Origin: Pararheinheimera marina
Lineage (GTDB): Bacteria > Pseudomonadota > Gammaproteobacteria > Enterobacterales > Alteromonadaceae
NCBI RefSeq assembly: GCF_042654345.1
Contig: NZ_JBHSGB010000004.1
Coordinates: forward strand, 1-64,000
Direction of reading: 5' to 3'
Length of the DNA: 64,000 nucleotides
Below, piece by piece: positions 1 through 8,194 of the stretch. The notes under the pieces were generated by a model, which ran no database searches, was not told the origin of the DNA, and saw only the letters and a list, made by a program, of their open reading frames with translations. The translations under genes and the position numbers were made by a program. Positions within the stretch are counted from its first letter, which is position 1. The number at the start of each line of letters is the position of its first letter.

Positions 1-2
1 TA

Positions 3-86
3 CTGGAGCAGGTCGACCATTTTATGGAGACGGCAGCCCCGTTTCCAGGTGGCAACCATGGGCTAAAGACGGTGTATCACAATTAG
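3..86 (+). CDS. possible 3' tail of a gene cut by the window edge
   Basis: One frame is open from the first bases and stops at a TAG at 84-86, giving a 27-residue tail rich in Gly, Pro and His. There is no start in the window and I recognise no family. A second frame is also open for about 66 bases, so this may be chance. It lies in the AT-richer leading segment with the hipBA genes. Confidence 0.2.
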   Translation: MEQVDHFMETAAPFPGGNHGLKTVYHN

Positions 87-142
87 GATCAGTTATTTAG
101 CACCTCAAAAACCATATTTTATTCTTCAAATACTTCCACGCT

Positions 143-1453
143 TTACATACTGAAATATGGATCTATTAACCTCCAATGCTCTTGAAGTTTCGTTTTATGC
201 GCATCAGTGATTGGTAATTGGCATATCAGTGCTGGCCATAAATCCCTCGCCTTTTCGAGTGTATCATCCAAATGCGGTTTAATGACTCGCCAATTCACAC
301 CCACTTGTTCAGACCAGAATTTAAAGTGGTCAAGATTGACCTGATACCAATCTTTGTTTTTTGCAAAGTTTAGTGAAAACTGACTCTCATCTTTAATGTA
401 GAGACTGGTAGTCAGAATATCGTATGCTGGCGACAATCTTGGATTTTTCTCATCGCGATAAATCAGACTCCAATTTTTCAAATGCGCATCGCCATTCGCT
501 AACAGAATATTGACCAGTAAGCGACGCGCAAATTGCTGCAAGTCTGCAATTGGTTCAGCTGAAAATTGACGTATCACGCGGCCAATTTGTTCGTAATTTG
601 CTGAGTCATATTTTTGGTAAGGGTATTTAACCAAAACTTGTGCAAAATCCTCCATATGAATGCGTTTAAGCTCACTGTTTTGCGGTTCATTTTGAGAGGT
701 TTGCATTTTGTCGCGATCGAAACGTTTAATCGCGTACGCAAACTGCTCATCAGGTAAATTGACTGGTAACAAGTTGTCGAGTTTCGACATGTCTACAAGT
801 CGAACTTCTGGTATCTCAATACCAACCGCCTCAGCTAATTTCATCGCAGCGTATTCATTTAGCGGCACATTCGGATGCTTTGCTGAAGGCGTTTTAATGA
901 TCCAATCACCTAGTTCTGGCTTGCTACCACTATTAAAACCTAGCGTGAAACGGCCTGAATTCTCTCGCATTGAAAATTTGATTTGCACACCAGCCAACGA
1001 AAACTTGTCATGTTGAATGAGCGCGTCGTTATCAATTTCGAATGGTTGGTTACTTGATAAGCGCAACCGTTGTTTGATTGATGTCGGAACTTGGTCAGCA
1101 CTGATTGAAGTTGCAATTAATGCACCAGGAAGGTCATGGCCTAATGCACTCAGCAGCTTAAACTCGTGATCAACGTGTGCCTTCAGACCTTGCGCTATCA
1201 GTTCACGTAATGAACCTTCAGGTAAAAGATTGGACAATATTGGATGCAACTTGTGGTTTTTAACCCAATCTTGCGCCAGCAATTGGTCTGATTTTGGAAA
1301 GTCTGGACGCGTAATCACACTCAGCGTTGAACGATTGGCATCGTTCCTGAACGACTCATCAAATAACAGCACATTACGACCACCTTGAAATCCAGCGAGA
1401 TAACCCACTAAGTTGCCATGTAATGTGAGTTCTAATAGCCTTAGTTTTTCCAT
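143..1453 (-). CDS. hipA: HipA-type serine/threonine kinase toxin
   Basis: A 436-residue HipA family kinase, the toxin of a HipBA type II toxin-antitoxin module. In characterised members it phosphorylates glutamyl-tRNA synthetase or related targets and induces growth arrest or persistence. The N-terminal ~100 residues match the HipA N1 domain. The kinase part shows the SLAGVQIKFS glycine/lysine loop, the ATP-lysine region (YAIKRFDR), the catalytic loop NGDAHLKNW with Asp and Asn, and SPAYDI carrying the metal-binding Asp. All key residues are present, so it looks active. The start is preceded by an AGGTGG ribosome site. It lies 56 nt after hipB on the same strand, the usual antitoxin-first order. 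The target cannot be told from sequence. Confidence 0.92.
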   Translation of the reverse strand: MEKLRLLELTLHGNLVGYLAGFQGGRNVLLFDESFRNDANRSTLSVITRPDFPKSDQLLAQDWVKNHKLHPILSNLLPEGSLRELIAQGLKAHVDHEFKLLSALGHDLPGALIATSISADQVPTSIKQRLRLSSNQPFEIDNDALIQHDKFSLAGVQIKFSMRENSGRFTLGFNSGSKPELGDWIIKTPSAKHPNVPLNEYAAMKLAEAVGIEIPEVRLVDMSKLDNLLPVNLPDEQFAYAIKRFDRDKMQTSQNEPQNSELKRIHMEDFAQVLVKYPYQKYDSANYEQIGRVIRQFSAEPIADLQQFARRLLVNILLANGDAHLKNWSLIYRDEKNPRLSPAYDILTTSLYIKDESQFSLNFAKNKDWYQVNLDHFKFWSEQVGVNWRVIKPHLDDTLEKARDLWPALICQLPITDAHKTKLQEHWRLIDPYFSM

Positions 1454-1509
1454 TTATCCCACCTTTATCTGAACTCAAATGTCTTGGAGTCTAAGTGCCT
1501 CATCAAAAC

Positions 1510-1821
1510 TCACAGCAAATTTTGCCAAGGATCATCAACCAAACTAGCTTGCTCATCGGCTTGCTCAGCCACCAACTCACCGCTCACTACATTTCTTGCC
1601 AGCAATTTTTTAACTGCTGCAACATACTCTTTGGGGATAAGCAGCAACTCTGCATTTAAGCCTTGCGCAATCAATTCAAGAGTATCCAGACGTGGGTTCC
1701 CTTTATGCTCTATACGATGATATTGCTGACGCGAAATACCCACTCGCATGTACATGTCTTGCTGTTTCAGCGACAACTGCAGCCTTCTCTGCCTGATTTG
1801 TGTCAATAGCGAATTTGCCAT
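1510..1821 (-). CDS. hipB: HipB-type helix-turn-helix antitoxin
   Basis: A 103-residue XRE/Cro-type DNA-binding protein, partner of the HipA kinase encoded just downstream. The helix-turn-helix occupies about residues 10-65 (LSLKQQDMYMRVGISRQQYHRIE, followed by LDTLELIAQGL). The C-terminal ~35 residues are acidic and probably contact HipA. A GGAG ribosome site sits 7 nt before the ATG. By analogy with HipB it neutralises the toxin and represses its own promoter. A palindrome 40-59 nt upstream of the start is a fitting operator. Confidence 0.88.
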   Translation of the reverse strand: MANSLLTQIRQRRLQLSLKQQDMYMRVGISRQQYHRIEHKGNPRLDTLELIAQGLNAELLLIPKEYVAAVKKLLARNVVSGELVAEQADEQASLVDDPWQNLL

Positions 1822-1860
1822 GTATTGCTCCGAGGTTCTTAATCTGTATGCACATCAACT

Positions 1861-1880
1861 AAGAAACATATTAGTTTCTT
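1861..1880. promoter_or_regulatory. candidate hipBA operator (palindrome)
   Basis: Perfect inverted repeat AAGAAAC-N6-GTTTCTT in the 5' region of hipB. HipB-type antitoxins autorepress through inverted repeats in this position. The half-site differs from the E. coli TATCC site, so the assignment rests on location and symmetry only. Confidence 0.6.
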
Positions 1881-2027
1881 TTTGTAAGATAGCAACTTAT
1901 ATGACTCTTTAATTGAAGCAAGAAGCTAATATTAGAAAGCGAGATGAATAGTGTTGGATGTGGCGATGAAGTGAGATCTCACGATAATCTCCAACTTTTA
2001 ACTCAGTGCTAAAGTGCTGCAAGAGAA

Positions 2028-2471
2028 CTAGAAACCCAAACTTAGCTCCTGATCGAGCGCTGACAACTCGTCTAAAGCAGATAGGCGTTTAGAATCAAGC
2101 TCTTGCTTGTATCTTGTGACCTCAGCAAACGAGACTTTACGACGATTACCTGTGCGATAGTGAGCAATCACACCTGAATCAAGTAGCTTTATAAAAGTCG
2201 GACGAGCCATGTTAAGCATGTCAGCGGCCTGTTGTGTCGTAAGCTCGGCTTGTATTGGATTAATCCTTACACCGTTTCCTTGTCCTAGCTGAGCTAGTAC
2301 CTCAATCATTAATTGAATAGCAATTGTTGGGAGCTTTAAGCAATGGGTTTCACCATCCACTCCGATCACCTGAATATTTATTAGTTCTCCATTAGCCTTC
2401 AATAAAGCTGAAAGCTCGCGACAACTTGTTTTTGCTAGTGCAATTTCTTTTGGGCATGGAATTGATGACAT
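2028..2471 (-). CDS. excisionase-like HTH antitoxin, apparently orphan
   Basis: A 147-residue protein with a C-terminal MerR/excisionase-type helix-turn-helix at about residues 75-125 (LTTQQAADMLNMARPTFIKLLDSG, then HYRTGNRRKVSFAEV). Proteins of this layout are commonly the antitoxin of PIN-domain or similar type II modules, with the toxin gene directly downstream. Here the downstream 200 nt hold only the hipB control region, so the partner is missing. The N-terminal half (residues 1-70) has no motif I recognise. An inverted repeat lies just upstream of the start. It could also be a transcriptional regulator of an integrated element. Confidence 0.7.
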   Translation of the reverse strand: MSSIPCPKEIALAKTSCRELSALLKANGELINIQVIGVDGETHCLKLPTIAIQLMIEVLAQLGQGNGVRINPIQAELTTQQAADMLNMARPTFIKLLDSGVIAHYRTGNRRKVSFAEVTRYKQELDSKRLSALDELSALDQELSLGF

Positions 2472-2482
2472 GCTGACAATCC

Positions 2483-2519
2483 GACAGTCTTAAAAAACGA
2501 GATAATAACTCAGACTGTC
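2483..2519. promoter_or_regulatory. inverted repeat upstream of excisionase-like gene
   Basis: Eight-base arms GACAGTCT (2483-2490) and AGACTGTC (2512-2519) are separated by an AT-rich 21-nt spacer, immediately upstream of the gene starting at 2471. The position suits autoregulation of an antitoxin, with the promoter between the arms. Confidence 0.5.
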
Positions 2520-2890
2520 AGTTTTTCGAAATATTCGCAACTGATGATGACAGTGTAAAAATGGTGAATGACCAACGCTCTAGCGCAAAGGTAGAGGTTA
2601 TTCTGCTCAGTTGTAGTCGATGCTCTCTCGGCACATCTAGCTTTTAGTTAGCTGAGCAGCTATAGTTCTTAAGCCGTTAGCGGCCTCCAATCTTGACCTA
2701 AAACGCCTCACTCAAAGCCAATCAAACTGATTCATTCAGCATCACAAAAATGGTTACCAGTATGGTTACCAGTCGAGAGCCATCTCTAATTCATATCTAT
2801 ATATATCAATAATTTACAGTTTTCACTCAATAAACAGGTCCAGAACCTGGAGTAATATGCAGGCCCGTACGTTATCCTCGACGGGCCCTA
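2520..2890. other. AT-rich intergenic stretch at the end of the atypical segment
   Basis: No credible gene. It holds the direct repeat at 2751-2774 and a 7-bp stem (GGCCCGT at 2862-2868 with ACGGGCC at 2881-2887) just after the stop of the TPR gene. The stem has no U-tract, so it is at best a weak or Rho-assisted terminator. Base composition changes to the GC-richer background at its right end. Confidence 0.5.
2751..2774. repeat. 12-bp tandem direct repeat
   Basis: ATGGTTACCAGT occurs twice back to back. Short repeats of this kind occur near integrase attachment sites. It lies about 80 nt left of the point where the sequence becomes GC-richer. No integrase gene is visible in the window. Confidence 0.6.
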
Positions 2891-2894
2891 AGCA

Positions 2895-3830
2895 TTACTT
2901 CGTATGCTGCTGGCACCAGCTTTCCACTTGCAGGTACAAGTTCCTGCGGTTGACAGGCAACTGGGCAAATTCCACTTTCGCCAGCCATTCTGTAGCTGGC
3001 TGCAGCTGGTTCAGCTGGCTGTACAACTCGGCAATTTTCAACTGGTACAACGCCAGGTTATGGGCATCCTGCTCGGGTTGCATAAACTTGAGAGATTCCG
3101 TGTAGTAATACACCGCTTGTGGGTAATCTCCCAGTAACTGGTAAGTGCGCCCCAGATTGCCGTACGCCACAATATTTTTGCCGTTGTGCTGCAACGGCGC
3201 TATCGCGTCCAGCGCCGTTTTTCTGAAGCTGGCAGACTCGGCATAATTGCCTGCGATATCGGATAACAAGGCTTTGTTCGAATTCAGCTCAAACAGAAAC
3301 ACCGGGTCTTTGCTGCGTAAAAACTGACTTTCTGCCAGCAAAAGTAAGCGTTTTGCCTGGGCAATCTGCCCCATGCTGTAGTGCAAGTTAGCCAGTTCAA
3401 CCATCCGCAGCGGATCGCCAAACACCTGGTAAATTTGCTCAAGGATCTGTGTTGCTTTGTCGGCAAAAATCAGCGCTTCATTTTTACGGCCAAAGGCGAT
3501 CAAGGCCTTCGCATGGTAAAAATACACTTGTACTTCAATGGATTGCGGCAAGCTTTGCAGTTGAAGCAACGCGGAAGTTTCGTCAAAAAGTGCCTTAAAT
3601 TGCTGTTTATCAAACAGGTAATCCAGTTGATAGGTTTTTACCTTAAACCAGTCTGCCGAATGCGGTTCTGCCTGTGCTAAATGCTGGCGAATAAACTCCT
3701 CACACGGCACCTGAGGTTGCGTCTGGCAAAAGAGTTCATGGTCACTTAAGTGCTCTGAAGCTGACACAGAACCAGCGCACAACGCCACAGCGCATAACAA
3801 CAATCTTTTATACTTCAGGCGATAACTCAT
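2895..3830 (-). CDS. secreted tetratricopeptide-repeat protein
   Basis: Exported protein of about 311 residues built of TPR-like helical pairs. I start it at 3830 because an ideal signal peptide follows (basic SYRLKYKR, hydrophobic LLLCAVALCAG, cleavage after SVSA). Upstream in-frame starts would bury it. Repeats cover about residues 80-290, with clear TPR units around AYGNLGRTYQLLGDYPQAVYY and ALYQLKIAELYSQLNQ. This resembles the periplasmic sensor half of TPR-GGDEF proteins, but no enzymatic or membrane domain follows. It is either a stand-alone scaffold or a naturally shortened relative. Function unknown. Confidence 0.75.
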   Translation of the reverse strand: MSYRLKYKRLLLCAVALCAGSVSASEHLSDHELFCQTQPQVPCEEFIRQHLAQAEPHSADWFKVKTYQLDYLFDKQQFKALFDETSALLQLQSLPQSIEVQVYFYHAKALIAFGRKNEALIFADKATQILEQIYQVFGDPLRMVELANLHYSMGQIAQAKRLLLLAESQFLRSKDPVFLFELNSNKALLSDIAGNYAESASFRKTALDAIAPLQHNGKNIVAYGNLGRTYQLLGDYPQAVYYYTESLKFMQPEQDAHNLALYQLKIAELYSQLNQLQPATEWLAKVEFAQLPVNRRNLYLQVESWCQQHTK

Positions 3831-4173
3831 CAGGCCCGACGCCGCCCACTCAACAATCAATGCAGTTAGCATCATGCTGGCTGAACACGGCAAAATCAAC
3901 GAAATTTCTTAGACATTCTGTGTCACCACACTTGCCTTCAAAAGCCTTTGCATCGCTTGCCTGTACTGACATATCAGATTAACTGATTAAAACAATCGCT
4001 TTTTATCATTTAGCACTATGGATCATGTCCCGCTACCTTTTAACAGCTGTTTTGCCTGCCCGTTGTTGCGTCCGGAAGCTGCAATCGCAGAGAACAGCGA
4101 TACGAGAGCTGTGTATACAGCCCCACATAAGTCTTGTGCCCACCAAGGCACCTCAAGGACAGGAACAACGAAT

Positions 4174-6387
4174 ATGAAAAAAACGATCCCTTTGTTGTCT
4201 GTGATTGCGCTGTCGATGTCGATCGCGCTGCAGGCCGAAACCACCCAACCTACGACTACCAGCAATAGCTTTTGGTGGCCGGAGCGACTGAATCTGGCTC
4301 CTCTGCGTCAACACGGTGCTGAATCCAACCCATACGGCAACCAGTTTAATTATGCTGAGCAGTTCAAATCGCTCGACCTGGATACCCTCAAAGGTGAAAT
4401 CCGGAAAACACTGACCACATCACAAGACTGGTGGCCTGCCGACTATGGCCACTACGGCCCCTTCTTCGTACGTATGGCCTGGCACAGTGCCGGTGTTTAC
4501 CGTATTTTTGACGGCCGTGGCGGCGCCAACGGCGGTCAACAGCGGTTTGAGCCTCTGAACAGCTGGCCAGATAACGTCAGCCTGGACAAAGCCCGTCGTC
4601 TGTTGTGGCCAATCAAGCAAAAATACGGCAGCAAAATATCCTGGGCAGACTTAATGGTGCTGGCCGGTACTGTCGCAATGGAAGACATGGGCTTTAAAAC
4701 CTTTGGTTTCGCCGGTGGCCGTACAGACGACTGGGAAGCCGAAATGGTGGACTGGGGTTCAGAGAAAAAATGGCTGGACAACAAGAGCCGCTACGCCAAA
4801 GGTGAGTTAGCCAAACCTATGGGCGCGACCCAGATGGGTCTGATTTACGTCAACCCGGAAGGCCCGAATGGCGTGCCTGATCCACTGGCGTCTGCGCAGC
4901 AAATTCGTGACACCTTCGGCCGTATGGCAATGAATGACGAAGAAACCGTGGCACTGATTGCCGGTGGTCACACCTTCGGTAAGGCGCACGGTGCTCATGA
5001 TCCAAACAAGTGCGTTGGTGCAGACCCTGCAGCAGCAGGCGTTGAACAACAAGGTTTTGGCTGGAAAAACAAATGCGGTAAAGGCCACTCAGAAGACACT
5101 GTGACTTCTGGCTTAGAAGGCGCCTGGTCAGTCAGCCCAACCAAGTGGACTATGCAGTACCTGGACAACCTGTACAGCTTCGAATGGGTGAAATCCAAGA
5201 GCCCGGCAGGCCACACGCAGTGGATCCCGGCCAATGGCCAAGCCGCAAACCTGGTGCCAGATGCACACGTGGAAGGCAAACGTCATGCACCTATCATGTT
5301 TACCAGTGACATCGCGCTGAAAGAAGACCCAATCTACCGCGAAATCACCACCCGTTTCCGCGCCAATCCAAAAGAGTTTGAACTGGCCTTCGCTAAAGCC
5401 TGGTTTAAGCTGACGCACCGTGATATGGGCCCGTCGACCCGTTATCTGGGTAAAGATGCACCGAAAGAAGCGCTGATTTGGCAAGACCCAATTCCAGCAC
5501 TGGATCACCCGGTGATTGAAGCAGCAGAGATCACTGCGCTGAAAGCGAAGATCCTGGCCACTAAGCTGACGGTACCTGAACTGGTGCGCACCGCCTGGTC
5601 TGCAGCGTCCAGCTTCCGTGGTACCGATATGCGTGGCGGTGCCAATGGTGCCCGTCTGGCGTTAGCGCCGCAAAAAGACTGGGCGGCCAACAACCCGAAA
5701 GAAGCCGCCAAAGTGCTGGCCGCGCTGACTAAAGTTCAGAACGACTTTAACAAGACGCTGAAAGGTGGCAAGAAAGTCTCACTGGCAGACGTGATTGTAC
5801 TGGCAGGTTCTGCCGCCGTGGAGAAAGCGGCAAAAGACGCCGGTTACAGTGTCAGCGTTCCATTTACGCCGGGCCGGATGGACACCACCCAGGCGCTGAC
5901 TGACGTGACGTCCTTTGCGGTACTGGAGCCAAAAGCCGATGGTTTCCGTAACTACTTCAGCAGCGACAGCCAACTGCCTCCGGCTGAAGCACTGGTGGAA
6001 AAAGCCAATTACCTGACCTTGTCGGTGCCAGAAATGGCCGTATTGGTAGGTGGTCTGCGCACTCTGGATGCCAACACTGCCGGTGTGAAACACGGTGTAT
6101 TCACCAGCAAGCCAGGCACGCTGAGCAACGACTTCTTCGTCAACCTGCTGGACATGTCCACCCGCTGGGAGAAATCAGCCAAGCAAGAAGGCTTATACGA
6201 AGGCTTCGATCGTAAGAGCGGCGCGCTGAAATGGACGGCCACCCCGGTCGACCTGATTTTCGGTTCGCACTCTGAACTGCGTGCTGTAGCTGAAGTTTAT
6301 GCGTCAGACGATGCGAAGCAGAAGTTTGTCGACGACTTCGTCAAAACCTGGACCAAGGTAATGAATCTGGACCGTTTTGATATCTGA
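4174..6387 (+). CDS. katG: periplasmic catalase-peroxidase
   Basis: Bifunctional haem catalase-peroxidase (2 H2O2 to O2 and water, plus peroxidase activity), about 737 residues, with both tandem peroxidase-fold halves. The distal haem site VRMAWHSAGVYR carries the Arg, Trp and His. The tyrosine of the Met-Tyr-Trp adduct is in MGLIYVNPEGPNG and the proximal His in ALIAGGHTFGKAHG. The reading frame is open from 4018, but the ATG at 4174 has an AGGACAGGA ribosome site and starts a clear signal peptide (KKTIPLLSVIALSMSIALQA). The product is therefore predicted to be periplasmic, like KatP rather than cytosolic KatG. It is monocistronic, with a strong terminator 20 nt after the stop. Confidence 0.95.
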   Translation: MKKTIPLLSVIALSMSIALQAETTQPTTTSNSFWWPERLNLAPLRQHGAESNPYGNQFNYAEQFKSLDLDTLKGEIRKTLTTSQDWWPADYGHYGPFFVRMAWHSAGVYRIFDGRGGANGGQQRFEPLNSWPDNVSLDKARRLLWPIKQKYGSKISWADLMVLAGTVAMEDMGFKTFGFAGGRTDDWEAEMVDWGSEKKWLDNKSRYAKGELAKPMGATQMGLIYVNPEGPNGVPDPLASAQQIRDTFGRMAMNDEETVALIAGGHTFGKAHGAHDPNKCVGADPAAAGVEQQGFGWKNKCGKGHSEDTVTSGLEGAWSVSPTKWTMQYLDNLYSFEWVKSKSPAGHTQWIPANGQAANLVPDAHVEGKRHAPIMFTSDIALKEDPIYREITTRFRANPKEFELAFAKAWFKLTHRDMGPSTRYLGKDAPKEALIWQDPIPALDHPVIEAAEITALKAKILATKLTVPELVRTAWSAASSFRGTDMRGGANGARLALAPQKDWAANNPKEAAKVLAALTKVQNDFNKTLKGGKKVSLADVIVLAGSAAVEKAAKDAGYSVSVPFTPGRMDTTQALTDVTSFAVLEPKADGFRNYFSSDSQLPPAEALVEKANYLTLSVPEMAVLVGGLRTLDANTAGVKHGVFTSKPGTLSNDFFVNLLDMSTRWEKSAKQEGLYEGFDRKSGALKWTATPVDLIFGSHSELRAVAEVYASDDAKQKFVDDFVKTWTKVMNLDRFDI

Positions 6388-6405
6388 GCCTGAAAACAAC
6401 TGACC

Positions 6406-6431
6406 AGCCGGGGCCTGCCCCGGCTTTTTTA
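6406..6431 (+). terminator. Rho-independent terminator after katG
   Basis: Eight-bp stem AGCCGGGG/CCCCGGCT with loop CCTG followed by six T. It also lies across the 3' end of the convergent methyltransferase gene, whose stop is at 6429. Confidence 0.92.
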
Positions 6432-7139
6432 TGCCAGCTCAGTCGCCCCCCGCTGCGCGCACCAGGCCTGCATCAGGCCAGCCTGGAACAGTGGTAGCAC
6501 CTGAGCAAAGCCCGCTTGCCGTAACAACCATTGCAGTTCTGAAGGTTCAGACACCGCCACATCCTGGCGGTAACTTTGCATCAGTTGGACTAATTTTGCC
6601 GCATCTGGCTGCTGGCCTGTCATCAGTTGTTGCCAAAAACTAATTTGCGCCTGCATCGTCAATGCTGGTTCCGCACACGCCAAATCGGCATTCAGTAGCA
6701 GAGCCGCTGGTTTTAACCGACGGGCAATCTGCTGAAAAAAAGCCAGACGCTGCTGCGGCTCTGTCAGAAAGTGCGACACCAGAAATGCGGTGGCAGCATC
6801 AAAACTGGCCGTGGCAGGCAGGTCGTCCAGATACCCCTGCACCAAATCACAGCGCTGCAGCACCCCAGCGGCTTGCGCTTTTTGCCGGCAACGCTCCAGC
6901 ATTGCAGCTGCTGGCTCCACTGCAGTGAACTGCCAATGTGGAAAGCGCTCGGCCAGATACAGTAATTCTTCCCCTGTGCCCACACCAACACAGAGCAAGC
7001 GCGCCTGCTTTGGCAGCTGCTGCAGGCACTGCTCCACCAAAAAGAACAGCGCCGATTGCAAAGGTCGCAGCCGCTGCCATTGCTGGTCGTACTGCCCTGC
7101 CTGCTGATCAAACAACTGCTGCAGTTGCCCGGCGTCCAT
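6429..7139 (-). CDS. class I SAM-dependent methyltransferase
   Basis: A 236-residue methyltransferase. Motif I is LLCVGVGTGEELLYLAERFP (about residues 48-67), followed by the acidic end of beta-2 in FTAVEPAAAMLERCRQKA and the motif II/post-II region FDAATAFLVSHFL. The substrate is unknown. Its start touches the stop of the oxidoreductase gene (shared base 7139), so the two are translated as one operon. The Rrf2 regulator is divergent from them. This regulator-oxidoreductase-methyltransferase grouping recurs in proteobacteria and suggests a redox or electrophile stress role (inference). Confidence 0.85.
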   Translation of the reverse strand: MDAGQLQQLFDQQAGQYDQQWQRLRPLQSALFFLVEQCLQQLPKQARLLCVGVGTGEELLYLAERFPHWQFTAVEPAAAMLERCRQKAQAAGVLQRCDLVQGYLDDLPATASFDAATAFLVSHFLTEPQQRLAFFQQIARRLKPAALLLNADLACAEPALTMQAQISFWQQLMTGQQPDAAKLVQLMQSYRQDVAVSEPSELQWLLRQAGFAQVLPLFQAGLMQAWCAQRGATELA

Positions 7140-8056
7140 CAGCGATGCTCCACTGTTTGGTATTGCAACATCAGGTAGCGGTGCGCCGCGCCGCCAGCCA
7201 ATACCCCGGCGGCCGATGCCAGGGTGGCGTTATGCATTGGGCTGCTATTGTCACCGGCGACAAACACTCCTGGCACCGAGCTTTGTTTCATCTCATCGAC
7301 CACAACGACAGGGCCGGTCATTCCGGGCTGAACCGCCAACCCCAATTGTTCCGCCAGTTGATGGCCGAAGCTGGTTTTAGGTGCCAGATACACGGCCGCA
7401 GCCGCCAAACGCCGGCCATCCGCCAGCCGTACGGCGTCAATCTGCTGCCCTTCGCCTTCCACCGCCACTACCGGGCTTCGCTCGACGCGCACACCGCGCC
7501 TTTGCAACATCTCTAACTGCTCTGCGTCTGGCTCAAACTGACCCTGCGTGCAATAGGTAGTTGGCCCCCAATCCGGCAGTATGGCCGCCTGATGCACTGA
7601 ATGAGGCGAACTGGCGATCACGACGGTAGGTTGATTGCGCAGCTCGTAACCATGGCAATAAGGACAATGGATTGCCGTTTTCCCCCAGCGCTCAGCCAGG
7701 CCTGGAATAGCAGGTAAGGTATCCGTCACCCCAGTCGCCAGCACCAGGCTTTTGCTGTGCCAGCTGTGGCCGTCAGTACTTGCCACCACAAAACCGTCCG
7801 CCGTTTTTGTGGCCTGCACAGCCCTGCCCAGCGCCGCCCGGCTGACCGTTGGGTAAGCCAACAGTGGAGCCCAGGCCCGCTTAAGGATTTCGGCTGGGCT
7901 GACGCCATCCAATGTAAAGAAGCCATGCGACTGGCTGGAAAACCTGTTACGCGGTTCTCCCGCGTCCAGTACCACTACACTGCGTTGACCCCGCGCCAAC
8001 TGCATCGCCGCCGACAAACCGGCAAAACCGCCACCAATCACCAGACAATCCAACAT
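7139..8056 (-). CDS. thioredoxin reductase-like FAD/NAD(P) oxidoreductase
   Basis: A 305-residue two-dinucleotide-fold flavoprotein of the thioredoxin reductase superfamily. The FAD motif GGGFAGLSAAMQLARG is at residues 8-23. The redox-active pair is CPYC in HCPYCHGYE at about residue 131. A degenerate NAD(P) region follows, and the FAD-closing motif VFVAGDNSS is near residue 275. The CPYC motif and length fit the stand-alone subfamily often found beside YwnA-type Rrf2 regulators rather than housekeeping TrxB (CAxC). It is first gene of a two-gene unit with the methyltransferase, transcribed away from the regulator. The physiological electron acceptor is unknown. Confidence 0.88.
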   Translation of the reverse strand: MLDCLVIGGGFAGLSAAMQLARGQRSVVVLDAGEPRNRFSSQSHGFFTLDGVSPAEILKRAWAPLLAYPTVSRAALGRAVQATKTADGFVVASTDGHSWHSKSLVLATGVTDTLPAIPGLAERWGKTAIHCPYCHGYELRNQPTVVIASSPHSVHQAAILPDWGPTTYCTQGQFEPDAEQLEMLQRRGVRVERSPVVAVEGEGQQIDAVRLADGRRLAAAAVYLAPKTSFGHQLAEQLGLAVQPGMTGPVVVVDEMKQSSVPGVFVAGDNSSPMHNATLASAAGVLAGGAAHRYLMLQYQTVEHR

Positions 8057-8080
8057 AGTTCCGTACCTTAGCCATAACTC

Positions 8081-8102
8081 AACTTACGAAACATTATAAG
8101 TT
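8081..8102. promoter_or_regulatory. palindrome in the oxidoreductase/Rrf2 divergent promoter (left)
   Basis: Arms AACTTA (8081-8086) and TAAGTT (8097-8102) around a 10-nt spacer containing GAAACATTA. The same GAAACATTA string occurs in the second palindrome at 8125-8147. It is probably a binding site for the divergently encoded Rrf2 protein. Confidence 0.55.
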
Positions 8103-8124
8103 ACATAAAAAGTTAAATTCAACT

Positions 8125-8147
8125 CATGAAACATTATTTGTTTCATG
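8125..8147. promoter_or_regulatory. palindrome upstream of the Rrf2 gene (right)
   Basis: Perfect inverted repeat CATGAAAC-N7-GTTTCATG. It overlaps the first possible ATG of the Rrf2 reading frame (8126), so the true start must lie downstream if this is an operator. A plausible -10 (TACACT, 8159-8164) lies just after it. Confidence 0.65.
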
Positions 8148-8194
8148 AAAATTCGGCGTACACTATGCAAACGCCTTTGCCGCCAAAGAAAAAA

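Noticed and set aside
2862..2887. Intrinsic terminator after the TPR gene
   Set aside because: The 7-bp stem has an 12-nt loop and no U-tract on the minus strand; recorded only as a weak stem.
4018..4173. N-terminal extension of katG to the first ATG of the frame
   Set aside because: It has no ribosome site, unlike the ATG at 4174, and would place a signal peptide 52 residues inside the protein.
6938..7516. Long plus-strand frame of 192 codons opposite the methyltransferase and flavoprotein genes
   Set aside because: It lies antisense to two well-supported genes, has biased Ala/Arg/His composition typical of a shadow frame, and matches no family.
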